This document shows positions 44,871 through 55,565 of a stretch of DNA of 64,000 bases, in pieces; the first letter of the stretch is position 1; every line of letters starts with the position of its first letter. Origin of the DNA: Talaromyces rugulosus (lineage: Eukaryota; Ascomycota; Eurotiomycetes; Eurotiales; Trichocomaceae); assembly GCF_013368755.1 (NCBI RefSeq), contig NC_049561.1, forward strand, positions 2,976,001 to 3,040,000. The letters are read 5' to 3'. The position numbers and the translations under genes are program-made. The notes beneath the pieces were generated by a model. The model was given only the letters and a program-made list of their open reading frames with translations. It did no database searches and had not been told where the DNA came from.

Positions 44871-47379
44871 CCTGGTTGGTATGGTCCAACGTATACAGTC
44901 TGTGCCGTAGAGCAAACAGGGACGACAATCGCAGGACCTCAATTGCGAAGACAAGGTTGAAGTATGGATTCTTCAATGTACCCAATCATTATTAAAATGA
45001 CGAGCCCCGGTGCGATCATAGATAAGGCGAAAAACTGCACAAAATCTGTATGATATATCAGCTTCCATCTGTACTAGCAACTTTCAATGATGCAACGACA
45101 TTCGGGGGTTCTGAGCAATGAATGATGCGAATTTGAAGAACCTAGGTTCAACAGATACAATGAAGGGATAACAGTCAAGTAATGGGTACCCTCCCCAACG
45201 CAAATAAGCTCTGGGGATGTTTGGAAGGAGAATTTTCGTGCAGTCGAGACTGAATAAATGCATTGGTATGGTAGGGCAGTCGTGAGAAAGGTCCATACTT
45301 TCAGGCAGCTAGCTTTCCCAATCACTATGGCATGCTGTAAGTATCCGAGGCCGTCTAGTACGTATTTCAAGCGATGACAAGCAGTGCCGATGCAATGCAG
45401 CGCGCCTAGTGGGTATAGTTCTGCATTGAAAGAAGTACGTCAGTATCAACTTCGAATTTAAGACTTGTGATTTCAGATTAGGCATGGGGGGGAAACCGGC
45501 CCTGCAAATCAAACGCACCATAAATGTGGGAAATCGCATTCCTTCAAATGTTGAGAACTTCCGACATTTCTCGTCTAAAGAACCCCGGTGCAATAATCAA
45601 GCCCATAGGTGTGAAGATGGGAGGTGGTGTTGGATGAGGACGAGTGGGGCAAGACATGGCCTGCGCTGCTGCTTGTGGTGCGCTAATCCTATTACGGTAT
45701 AGCATGCTATTTACAGGTGAGTCATCAAATGATGTCATTTCTTGCTACACCTCGGCATTTTTATCTAAGATATCATAATGATCAGTATATGCTGGCACAT
45801 GACTCATTATCAAGCGGTTCACTTATGAATGCAGATTCCTTGTATGTGAGAGATCCTTGAAATATGCGCACTGGCCAACGTGTTGCATAAGAGACCAAGT
45901 GAAAAGACAACTGAAAACTGATACGTAAGACAAATTCTCGCATAGAGTTAATTTACGCAAACCCAAGATTATCGTAATTTCGAAGGTTTTGGAGACGAGA
46001 AATAACTGGAAATGCGGTTCAGAGATTCTTTTTTATGATAGATTTCATTCAGATCCAGTCATACAAGCATTCCTTGATCTGTAGCGTCATTCCAATATTT
46101 ATGAAGTCGACACTAATCTTAAGACGCCATATATACCTAGAATCTTTCGTGTTCATGTATCCAAAGGGTGAACTAAGAAATACCATTGCAAACTTTAGGT
46201 GTATACCTGACAGAGGTTCTTAATTGATAGCAAAGTAATGCTTATCCAGAATCTGTCTCTGCCCCATTGATTACCTTCTGGCAACGACTTTATAGTGAAA
46301 ATTGACAGTCCATTGCTTTGTGTGATTTTATAAACGCCATGAGAATACTTTTAGAATAAGAAAAAAGAGCGGTCTATGTGCGCACTTAAAACTTCTGATA
46401 ACATCTAATCCTTCATCATCCGACCTCTCCCTAAAACTAAGAGCATTCACCCTTGTTGAGATGGAACCGACAGGCTCGATGCAGTAGTAGTAATTGATGG
46501 CTACGACGTTACCCAGGCCAATGGTACTCTGGGTGCGGACTGCTGCGCGGTTTTAAGCCGCGTCATTCCCGGAGGCTTATAAGAACTGCTTCCAACGTTA
46601 TTGCTGGAATGGCAAGGTTGATAATCAAACTCCGGCACCTTATACGCCGACGGTGCCCCCCGTCTGCTTCTTAGTGGTGGTTCAGTCTTTTAATATTATT
46701 TATGTGGGGGGTGATTGATAGACTGAATGTTTGTGACCTTGGTTGAATACGCTACGGGTTCTTGATGATGCAAGACAGCCAAATTGTGGCAGGGTTCGAT
46801 TCCATACCCATATCCATATCTTGCATCCCATAGTGTGCGTCATATCAAACACGCTGTTAAATTTTTGGCCTGTATAGTCACTATAATTCTTGTTCATCAC
46901 GTTCATCATTCCCATTCCTAGCTTACCCAGGGCCGAATCGCCTACGAGAAATATAATAATACATATCAAGAAATCCCATAGTGAACTAGAACATTGAAAG
47001 TCCTGGGAGAGAAAGTAGCCAGTGACGTCCTTACCGTGACAAATACGTACCAGGTCTTTAAATTTAGGTTATCTTATATAGTTAATTAGACATATTTCTT
47101 TTACATTATAATTTACTGTGAAATTATTTTCAATGTACGTATTTTAAGACTTCTAATAGATTTGTAATACCTCTAGTTGCGCCTCCCACTAACATACCCC
47201 ATTCCAGGGCCCACAGTGCCACAACCTCGCTCAAATCCACAATTTTACTTCTTTTTGGCGTTTAAACGCCATCGCCCTAGCATGGAACCTTTGAAGAAGA
47301 AAGAAAGAAACCCTTCACAAGACCGACTTCAACTTTTCAACCTCTCTTCTGCAAACTGCTGATCATTCAAACACCCAAG
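44871..47379. other. 2.5-kb gene-poor region
   Basis: No intact gene is supported. It contains short frames on both strands without recognisable content, a frameshifted Cys-rich remnant (46448-46680, separate entry), and AT-rich DNA around 47050-47170. A GGTTCGATTCC word at 46793-46803 resembles a tRNA B-box but no tRNA folds there. Confidence 0.55.
46448..46720 (+). pseudogene. Possible remnant of a Cys-rich secreted-type protein
   Basis: Frame from about 46463 reads GTDRLDAVVVIDGYDVTQ then NGTLGADCCAVLSRVIPGG and hits a stop at about 46579. Shifting by one base continues as YKNCFQRYCWNGKVDNQ then TPAPYTPTVPPVC. The two halves share protein-like composition with Cys pairs, which suggests one ancestral frame broken by an indel. 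No start or flanking exon was identified. It could be coincidence. Confidence 0.3.
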
Positions 47380-48267
47380 ATGCCTGCGAACGGCATCACT
47401 GTTATTTTTTCTCCTTACCATGTTGGAATCCGGGACCATAGGGTTGGGAATGGCCCAAATCGCATCCGGAGTCTTGGGATTGTCCGGAGTCTTGAAAATT
47501 TGGGCGTCAATGTCAAGTTCATCGAACTAGCGCCAGTCGATGAGTTTGAAGGCTAAATTGGCCGCAGCTTCGAGCTACTTCGTCGTTTATCCAAGGCAGT
47601 GACAAATGCAGTAGCCGACAACACGTTCCCCTTAGTTCTATTTGGTAACTGTATGGCTAGTGTCGGCATTGCCTGTGGTCTTCAGACCAGAGATTTGAAT
47701 TTCATATATTTCGATGCACACGACGATCTCGACTCTCCCGATGTCAATGAGAATGGATACTTTGACGCCATGGGACTCCCCATGCTTCGAGGAGAGAGTT
47801 GTAAAACCCTCACCAAGACAATTCTTGGATATGAGCCGTTTACGTATGATGGAAATTTCCTCTACTGTGGGTTACGGGACCAGTCCGATGTGCAGCGCCA
47901 GCGAGTTATTGATGCTGGTATGGCATCTATCTGGGGGGGAGTTGACCAGAAGGTTGATTTTGCGGCTGAATTAAAACGTCACCTTGATGAGAAATCATTT
48001 GGACCGTCTCTCGTTCACCTCGATCTTGACGTGTTAGACGAGTCTTATGGTAAAGTCAATGACTATCCTTCCCCGGGCGGCATGTTTGAAACTGAATTGA
48101 TTACGTGTATGGGCATTGTGCCCAAGAAGAGCAACCCTAAGTCACTCACTGTGTGCTCTTTCGATCCTAATGCGGGTGATGGTGACAAGATTGGCCAGAT
48201 TGCCATTCGTGCAATTACTCGCTTTGTCGAGTCACTGTTAGAAACTGCAGCCTTGAGCAAGGCCTGA
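47380..48267 (+). pseudogene. Arginase/agmatinase-superfamily gene with one in-frame stop
   Basis: Starts MPANGITVIFSPYHVG and reads in one frame for 295 codons, interrupted once by TAA at 47554-47556 (codon 59: ..DEFEG, stop, IGRSFELL). After the stop the frame continues without a second lesion. Family motifs are GNC at residues 89-91 (where classical arginases have GGDHS), DAHDD at 112-116, and HLDLDVLD at 213-220 (metal-binding SxDxDxxD-type site). These match the arginase-like branch with G-N-C and GYFDAMGL rather than true arginase. An ATG only appears again about 30 codons beyond the stop, and a start there would lose the N-terminal strand. No GT..AG intron removes the stop cleanly. Either a recent nonsense mutation or a sequencing error is possible. 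Confidence 0.75.
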
Positions 48268-48495
48268 GCGTAAAAGCTCAATAAATGTGTACTTTCTTTA
48301 AAAACAAAGCATGACAGAAGCTAGGATAGTTATTTCTTAATGAACATCGGATATCACTAAAAGTATTAAAATTGGCTATCTTGAAGTGAAACTATCGAAA
48401 CAGACAAATAAATACCTATACCCGAGGATAATGTTAGACATTAACGTGATTTTGATTAACAAATAGTGATATGACATTTCATCACAAGCACATGT
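48268..48495. other. Short AT-rich spacer
   Basis: AT-rich; nothing recognised. Confidence 0.5.
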
Positions 48496-48984
48496 ATGAT
48501 ACCTGTTGCCTTGGAGTATTTGCGTGGGCGATACAAGATGGGATTTACTCGTCTGCAGTATGGCACCAGTCTTATGTCAGAAAATGAACGCTGTCACCAT
48601 CAACAACAAAATTCCTCTTCATTTGGCATGCTTCCCATCTTGATTGAGCCAAAGGGAGAATTTGCGCAGACAGCTCTAGTGGATGCTTTTACCCGACCGA
48701 GTGTTCAGTCCATGTTGTATGGGCAAAACACACAGGTATACGTAAGCACACAGCAAAACGCCATCCCACAAGTATTCGGCTCTGTTGCAGAAGTGAGACG
48801 AATCCTGGACCATATACGCTCACATCTACTGCCTGGAAAAAATACTTTCAGAACTTACACGTGGATTATGCCGATCCCTTTTTGTAGCATGAGCATAAAG
48901 AGGTGTACGATAAACTCGCCAGCAAATACTTATAGGCTAATCACTTTGGAGAACTACATACCACACATCCACCCTCGAACTTGA
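48496..48984 (+). CDS. Hypothetical 162-residue open frame, unassigned
   Basis: The longest open frame in this decayed stretch; starts with ATG and includes a protein-like segment (ILIEPKGEFAQTALVDAF then VYVSTQQNAIPQVFGSVAEV). I do not recognise a family. The last 40 residues look like non-coding read-through, so it may be a truncated gene remnant or an exon. The adjacent frames (49318-49646) are not convincingly joined to it. Not firm. Confidence 0.25.
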   Translation: MIPVALEYLRGRYKMGFTRLQYGTSLMSENERCHHQQQNSSSFGMLPILIEPKGEFAQTALVDAFTRPSVQSMLYGQNTQVYVSTQQNAIPQVFGSVAEVRRILDHIRSHLLPGKNTFRTYTWIMPIPFCSMSIKRCTINSPANTYRLITLENYIPHIHPRT

Positions 48985-50673
48985 TTCCGTTTACCGCTCT
49001 CGCCAACACAAACTCGGTTTTCTATTGATGAACCTTTACCACACTATGGTAACCCTCCGTTTGTCTCGAGCCGGGTGACGAGATGAGCTATGGTTGGCAT
49101 ACTGCCGAATTCACCACCATTATAACGGGATGTCATCAGCTTTGGTGTCACCTCCAGCTTCTGAATGGCGTCTCAAATCCGGATCCGGGTTCAGACTGGA
49201 ATTGGTTTTATACCCCCGGTATACATCACCGCGATAAAGTGTCGAGTCCCTTGTATTAGGCAAGAACGTGCGGGTCTGCATCGGGAGGCCGGGTGAGATC
49301 GGCAGCTGATTTCAGAGGTGGTGTTCAAAGTGACACAAATGGAAGAGGGGGGTTTCTATTGTACTGATGGCCGCCAGACACCTGATGAACCTTTGGAGCG
49401 AGATCTTGATCCTTCATCTCAGGATGATTTGGGTGTGCCGAGAATAGATGAATGGCGGCGAATATCGGATGTTCGTATTGTTCTTCCGGAGGATCCGGGA
49501 TACCAGCCAGGGTTGTTAAGATCATCAACCAAATAGAACCGGGGCAGGCCGACACCTGGGAGAACTTTACATCTTCTGTACCGATTGCTCTTGCCAACGA
49601 CACACGGCTCGACTGCTATGAGTATGGACGAGCAAAGCTCACATGATCCCAAACTAGCACTTCCTTCCATACACTATTGATGCGTTATTTGTTGAGAAGT
49701 TGAAAAGACAGTTGGTGCGATATTACGTAAAATCTCTACAGCGCATAGGGCAAAGCAAAACAAGACATTTTCAAAAAAGTTTAGTGTCTGCAAATAATGC
49801 CTAAAAAGTGATAGGACTAACCAAAAGGAGATGTTTTAAAACTTTTTAATTGTAATCTTACTAACCGAAACAAGTAATTTGAAATTTTAGTACTAATATA
49901 TAGAGTTCTATTGGTTCAAAATCCTACAGCTCCATACAGGTGTAAAAGGCTAGCCTAAAAGGGAAGTCTGTTCGTTTTTTCTAGAGCCGGGTGGCTTTCT
50001 GGCAGCCAATCAGGGAATTTCAATTTATTGCAGCCTAAACTGTGGGGCGACGAGTGGAGCCTTGCCCCACAAAAATCACGTGCTCCCTCTTTCATCAGGC
50101 TCCCAGGTTTATGAAAAGGAGTTGCCTATTTCTTTTGTCACCCAGCCCTAACGTTACATTCCTTTCCATCGCTTTTCATGGCTTTTCATTTGTGGTATTG
50201 CATGTTCTGTTGGATTGTGGTGGTATTCACAATGCCAGCGCCAAGCCAAGGACACTGAGACACACCAGCAAACGAGGACACCTGAGCCGCTCAGCCTCAG
50301 CCGCTAACGCTCATGCTAAGCGTGCACTAACGCCCATCTTCTCCAAGATCTGAGCCTGCACTGCCAATCAAAAACCACTGCCCGCCAACACACTGAACCC
50401 AGGGCGTACTTGCAGAACAAATAATTAAATATAGTACTCGATAATCTGAAATCCTGCCAACCTGGGAATGGCCCGCTGAGGCTGGGACGGATCCGGCCCC
50501 TCGGCTTACTGGAGTCTCGTGCTCTCTTTCTTTCCTTGGTAAGCCCCCTTTACCTCTATATTCGTCGTTCCGTCCTACCTACTTGCTCGATTTTCATTAA
50601 AAAATCTTCTCGTTTTGTTTGTGTTCCCCCCACTGTTCATGTCAATGCCGTCGCCCAGTTCGTCATCTCCAAA
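48985..50673. other. 1.7-kb unassigned and promoter region
   Basis: Two short plus-strand frames (49318-49536 and 49452-49646) overlap with protein-like composition but no family, possibly pieces of a broken gene. About 49680-50000 is AT-rich. About 50420-50673 is a C/T-rich leader leading to the sulfatase-fold gene; its frame is open from 50536 but the start is at 50674. Confidence 0.45.
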
Positions 50674-53163
50674 ATGTTTGACCTGAGACGCCTGATCGTG
50701 GTCGTCGCCAACCGCCGCTTCGTCTTCGCCTTAGCGGCCATCGCTATCCTCGCCGCCAAACTCATCCACATCTCATCTCATATCAGCGCCCTGACGACGC
50801 GCGAAGTGAAGAAATGGGGTTTCTCCTTTTTTACCCAGGATGTGCTCCTGCTGGTGATCATCCGCTTTCTGCTTGACTCCGCCCTCTTTCCGCCCCGTGG
50901 CCCACGATTCGTACGACTGGGAGCATCCACCATCGCATATTCTTTCATTGCCTTCACCACCACTCTCAGCATCATCAATATATGCTTCTTCGTCGTCAGC
51001 GGCTCCGAGATTCACTGGCGAAATGTCGGCGTCGCTGGTGGCGCCGCCGGCCGCGCTCTTGTCCTGTCAGGCCTCCTCTCCTCAATCGTGGTCATGGGCA
51101 TCCTGACCCTCCTCTCCTGGGCCTTTCAAAACATCTTGTTTGTCGTCGTTGGTTTGGCAACAGATGCTATCACCTGCTTCGTGGCATTTGTGACACGCGG
51201 CCGGCTCTGCGATGTTCAATTGCAGTCGGCCAACGACGATTACCTCCGGCTCCCACAGAGCGATATGGAATCCGCGGCCAAACCCAAGAAACGAGCTAGG
51301 CCGAGTTGGACTCACTTCGTATTGTATATCGTCGTGATCTCAGCAATACTCATTCAGATAATCCAGTCCTTCATTCGACCGCACGACCGTTCATTGACCT
51401 TCATGTCCTGGACCCCGGCGCTTCTCCCCTTTATCGACTTGAAGAATTCGGCACCGAACCTTGAGACCGTGATTCCGCACTACAAGACCGGCATCAATCA
51501 TGAATGGGATAGCCTAACCCCACTACGCCAGCCAATCCCTCTTCCGTGGCTACCAGAAGAACCGATCGACGGATTCGAGGACTGGTACAAGAATGAGTTG
51601 CACTACGACGCGTCAGCAGACCCCCTCAGGATCTCCAACCTGGAGGAGCCACTGCGTCCCGAGCTAGGCGATCTCAAGGATGTGCCGATTCGTCACATCA
51701 TGACCATAGTCCTTGAGAGCACTAGAAAGGATGTCTTCCCCATCAGGGAGTCCGGTGCCAGCGTGGAACGCCTGAAAAACTCCTGGGATGACAAGAAGCT
51801 GCCCGACGCTGCGTTGAAGCGCCTCAAGAGTTTAACTCCAGTTGCCAAGTTCCTGACGGGCGACTACGACGATGACTTTGAGCGTCCCGCAGGCGAGGAG
51901 CAAAAGAAGCGAGGGGGCATGAGCTTCAATGACGCGTACACTACCTCGACCTTCACATTGAAAAGCCTCACGGGGGCGCTCTGCGGTATCATGCCCATGG
52001 TCGCCGACTTTAATCTCGAGTACCTGCACCACGTCTACCAACCTTGCCTTCCGCACATCTGGGGAGCCCTCAACACGCTCGAGCACGAGGACGACGGCAG
52101 CCATGACTTTGAAGGATACAAGTGGGCATCGACGTTCATGCAGTCTGTGACGCTGGATTGGGATCACTTTGGCTCCCTAATGGAAAAGCTAGGGTTCTCA
52201 AGCGACGGCGGCCTCATCGACAAGGAATACCTTATCAAAGACACGGCCAAGTTCGGCAAGGTTGACCTCAAGAACATCAACTACTTTGGGTTCGAAGAGA
52301 CACCCCTCGAAGATTACATTCGCGATGAGTTCGAGAAGGCCAAGAAGGACGATGGCCGCGTGTTTATCACGCATGTCACTAGCACGACCCACCACCCCTT
52401 CGGGATGCCCGCAAATGAGACGTACGTGCCGCTGGGCAAGGGGCTGGACGATTTATCACACTATATCAATGCTGTTGGCTACGATGACCGCTGGCTTGGC
52501 AGAATATTAGACACCATAGACGACCTAGGCGTTGCCAACGAGACTCTTTTGGTGTTTATGGGAGACCACGGCTTGTCAATCCCAGAGAACGATATCCTGC
52601 CCACGTATTATAACCCGCATATCATCAACAACCACGTCCCGCTAGTCTTCTCCCACCCCAAGCTACCCGCCATTACCATCGACGATGCTGTCTCGACACA
52701 ACAGATCTTGCCGACGATTCTGGACCTTCTCATCGAGACGGGCTCGGTATCCGGTGCTGCCGCCAACGCCACAAGGGACCTCCTACACAACTACGAGGGA
52801 CAGTCCCTCCTCCGTCGCACGCGCAATGTATATTCAGGGCCTGAGACCAATGACAAGGAGGTATCCAATTGGCAATTTACCAACATCAACCCGGGACGCG
52901 CAATGCTGGGCCTGCGCGACGCACGGCAAAAAACCTGGCGGATGGTGGTGCCAGTAGTGGATAACCAGGAGTGGCAATTCTTCGACACGGCGCGCCCTGA
53001 CGTGGAAGCCGTGGTGGCATTCGAGTTTAGTGAGTATCAGAAAAAGATCGAAGAGTCTTATGGCGAGGATGAGGCGCGGTGGGTGGAAGAAGCGGCGTTT
53101 GTGGCCCGGTGGGCTTTGGACGAAAACAGCAGGCGGTGGCGTTACGGCCCTTATGAGCCTTGA
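50674..53163 (+). CDS. Membrane sulfatase-fold (alkaline phosphatase superfamily) enzyme
   Basis: Single exon of 829 residues. The N-terminal ~220 residues contain several membrane helices (LLLVIIRFLLDSALF, YSFIAFTTTLSIINICFFVV, LSSIVVMGILTLLSWAF), with another at about 215-235. A large extracytoplasmic catalytic domain follows. It has the LTA-synthase/phosphoethanolamine-transferase layout: candidate nucleophile region VLESTRKD (Thr350), TTHHPFG (about 571-577) and MGDHGLS (Asp631, His632), with NNHVPLVFSHP next. The alkaline phosphatase-superfamily fold and membrane anchoring are well supported; the substrate is not. Fungal members are annotated only as sulfatase domain proteins. Start ATG (MFDLRRLIVVVANRR) sits just before the first membrane helix. 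Confidence 0.85.
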   Translation: MFDLRRLIVVVANRRFVFALAAIAILAAKLIHISSHISALTTREVKKWGFSFFTQDVLLLVIIRFLLDSALFPPRGPRFVRLGASTIAYSFIAFTTTLSIINICFFVVSGSEIHWRNVGVAGGAAGRALVLSGLLSSIVVMGILTLLSWAFQNILFVVVGLATDAITCFVAFVTRGRLCDVQLQSANDDYLRLPQSDMESAAKPKKRARPSWTHFVLYIVVISAILIQIIQSFIRPHDRSLTFMSWTPALLPFIDLKNSAPNLETVIPHYKTGINHEWDSLTPLRQPIPLPWLPEEPIDGFEDWYKNELHYDASADPLRISNLEEPLRPELGDLKDVPIRHIMTIVLESTRKDVFPIRESGASVERLKNSWDDKKLPDAALKRLKSLTPVAKFLTGDYDDDFERPAGEEQKKRGGMSFNDAYTTSTFTLKSLTGALCGIMPMVADFNLEYLHHVYQPCLPHIWGALNTLEHEDDGSHDFEGYKWASTFMQSVTLDWDHFGSLMEKLGFSSDGGLIDKEYLIKDTAKFGKVDLKNINYFGFEETPLEDYIRDEFEKAKKDDGRVFITHVTSTTHHPFGMPANETYVPLGKGLDDLSHYINAVGYDDRWLGRILDTIDDLGVANETLLVFMGDHGLSIPENDILPTYYNPHIINNHVPLVFSHPKLPAITIDDAVSTQQILPTILDLLIETGSVSGAAANATRDLLHNYEGQSLLRRTRNVYSGPETNDKEVSNWQFTNINPGRAMLGLRDARQKTWRMVVPVVDNQEWQFFDTARPDVEAVVAFEFSEYQKKIEESYGEDEARWVEEAAFVARWALDENSRRWRYGPYEP

Positions 53164-54047
53164 ACTGGCATATATTTACTAGGTGTTTTGATGTAATTGT
53201 ATATATTTTTGGTTGGTTTTATAATGGCAGGGCGAAACATGACCCTTTTAACACATAACATCAGTGTTGGGAGTGCGACGACAATGAGGTCTGTATTGGT
53301 AGTGTTCTTAAGCTTGGCTGTTGGAAGCCAAGTAATCTGTAATATATAATATACGCACTGGTACATAAACAATAGAATATTAGATAAACAGAGGGCTAGT
53401 GATATAATAAATAGCTGTTATAGTAGTAGTGGTAGTAGTAGGAATAGTATTGAGAGTCTTCTCTTTCTCTCTTTCCTTCCCATGTTTGGTTTCTTCACTA
53501 CCATCGGGGGGGCAGTAGTGCTTTTCTCCATAATGTCGATAGACCACTCGTCTATTCCAGATAGTTCATCGACAATCTCACCTGCTGTGGCAAGCCTTCC
53601 TTCTATCTCAAGCCTTCTCTCGACCTTCCTGTCTAAGCCGTTTCTTTTGCACGCTTTGCACTCCTCCTTTCTTCATTTTTCTTTGTAACAAGGATCTAAT
53701 CTCTCGCAGCGATCACACCTTGAAGATATCTAATAAGTTTTCGGGTTGGACGACTATCTTATGAGTAATGACTACACTGGTGCTGTAGCTCTACTATATT
53801 TTTATTGTATCTAACATTTCTATATAGTTGGACCAGATTCTACCAGAAACCCCTCAATTCCATGGCGATGAAAAGGATTCAATAGAGGGCCAGAGATGCA
53901 TATTCAGATTACTGAGCTTCTAGATACATGCAGTCAAGCTGAGATGTTACAAATCACAAGATGACTTCGAGTATTGAACTAGCCTAGGCAAGATAACTAG
54001 ATTGATTGTGTTAGCCACTATTTCTTTTCCCCGAACAAGAAGATAAC
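53164..54047. other. Intergenic stretch
   Basis: AT-rich 3' region with a TAG/GTA-type triplet run (about 53415-53445). A 68-codon Ser-rich frame (53482-53688) looks non-coding. No gene. Confidence 0.5.
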
Positions 54048-55070
54048 CTACCCCCATTCATGCTCAATATTACAGTACTGAATATCCTCAATCCACCGTC
54101 TCATTTGACATGTTATCTCTCCAGCTTCTTCTCCAATACTAAGGCCACAGTCAACTAGCATGCCCTTGTAACTGATTGTGCGTACCGGACAGATAACGGC
54201 GGCGGTTCCAGTTCCAAATACTTCGATTAGTTGGCCTCTCTGGGCTGCCTGGGCAAACTCTGACATGGTATACTTGCGTTCAGAAACAACCCACCCTTTC
54301 GGGACAAGTCTCTCTCGCGAAAGTTCAAGTACAGAACTACGAGTCACTCCATTTAGGATAGTTCCATCCAGAGGAGCGGTCAAAAGCTCCTTGTTATTTT
54401 TACCATCTCTTATTGCGATGAACAGATTCATTGTTCCAACCTCGGTGATATAGTCCTCCTTTCCGAAGAGCCTGAGGTTTTGCTGAAAACCGCGCAATGC
54501 TGCTTCTTGTTGCGGTACTATGCAAGGCGCGTAGTTGGCGCCTAGCTTCTTGTCCCCAAATTCTCCTGTCTATGCTCGCACGGCATAATTAATGGCTTCC
54601 AATGTTATTGCTTTGAACCCGGTTCGATAATATGGTCCCACGTGGTTTGCAATCACGTACAGGAGCGCCGAACTAGGACGATGGACGCCTCTAAAAGCTG
54701 AGGTGCCAATGATTGCTGGCTGTAAGTAAAGAGAATACCCAGGTGAACTGTTGTAGTGCATTCCGATGTTAGAAAAAGTAAAATACCTTTGCTATAACCA
54801 GCCCTAGGATACTCACTTGAGGATGAATCTACTCTCTAGCTTGACAAACTCTGCAAGGAGTTGTAGCAGCTCTTCTTCATCAAATGTGGGAAGCGCCATA
54901 TTCTTGTGAGGTCCAAGATACCCAAGGCTAGGCACCGTATCTTTCTTTGGCCTGGTATTTATGCTATGATACTTCAAGCCGAGATTCAAATTATTCCACC
55001 ACACAAAGCTAGATCCATTGTTATTCATGCATGTGGCAATCCCGGGAACTATTTTCTCCGGGGTTGTCAA
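54048..55070 (-). pseudogene. Branched-chain aminotransferase, disrupted
   Basis: PLP-dependent enzyme that would interconvert Leu/Ile/Val and their 2-oxo acids. Reading on the minus strand, the family sequence is spread over two exon-like parts joined by an intron at about 54816-54766: ..SLGYLGPHKNM, ALPTFDEEELLQLLAEFVKL, then GYSLYLQPAIIGTSAFRG, LLYVIANHVGPYY. It then hits TAG at about 54572 (INYAVRA, stop, TGEFGDKKLGANYAP). Family members have Trp there, so one G-to-A change made the stop. Beyond it the frame runs on (GFQQNLRLFGKEDYITEVGTMNLFIAIR) to 54048, ending short. A residue block normally between KNM and ALPTFDE is also deleted and the N-terminus is missing. Clearly non-functional. 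Confidence 0.85.
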
Positions 55071-55331
55071 GAACTCGCATCATAAGATTTCATGCATGTA
55101 TCGTAGAGGACAGGACTTGTCTACATAAAAGAAGAGATATTCAGCATTCATTTTTCCATAGCGTCAATAAATTAACGCACTCACATGAGTATGACACTCG
55201 CTGAATTGATGAAATGTATCCCGAAGACCGTTGCTGTAAGCCGCCATCATCTCTGCATGACATTGAAAGTCTTCCGCCAGATCAGGTTCTCCATGCACCT
55301 GGGGCTTGCGAGTATACGACGGGAAGTTCAT
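55067..55331 (-). CDS. Possible 66-residue two-exon ORF
   Basis: Exons 55331-55185 and 55120-55067 join across a 64-bp intron (gtgagt..tgtag) with correct phase: MNFPSYTRKPQVHGEPDLAE .. HAEMMAAYSNGLRD .. CHTHTSPVLYDTC. No family recognised. It lies directly upstream of the aminotransferase remnant, so it may be the front part of that decayed locus or an unrelated fragment. Confidence 0.3.
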
Positions 55332-55565
55332 GATAAAAAGAAGTTACGGACATTATCATCCTGAAGCTGTGCGACGAGGAGTCGATATGTATAAATCACA
55401 ATAGACACAAAGGTTGGACCGACGTTTGTTACTATAATTAGCTAGCAGTACTAGTAGGGACATTATATGATTGGCTGTTCTGTATCGCCGACATTAAGAT
55501 AGTATTCTGAGATGTCGGGCTCTTGAGCAGCCAAGAACGGCAAATGCAGAGCATCATGTGCAAGG
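55332..55565. other. Short spacer
   Basis: AT-rich; no recognised feature. Confidence 0.5.

Noticed and set aside
46793..46803. GGTTCGATTCC resembling a tRNA B-box
   Set aside because: The flanking bases do not form a T-arm stem beyond two pairs, no A-box lies upstream at the right distance and no acceptor stem pairs.
46700..46969. 89-codon minus-strand frame
   Set aside because: Starts with a hydrophobic run but shows no conserved features; it overlaps the flank of a decayed locus.
49318..49646. Two overlapping plus frames as one frameshifted gene
   Set aside because: The frames cannot be joined by a convincing indel or intron and no family is recognised.
50042..50353. 103-codon open frame ahead of the sulfatase-fold gene
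   Set aside because: No family recognised and composition near random. Its C-terminal part (KPRTLRHTSKRGHLSRS) is only suggestive, so not annotated.
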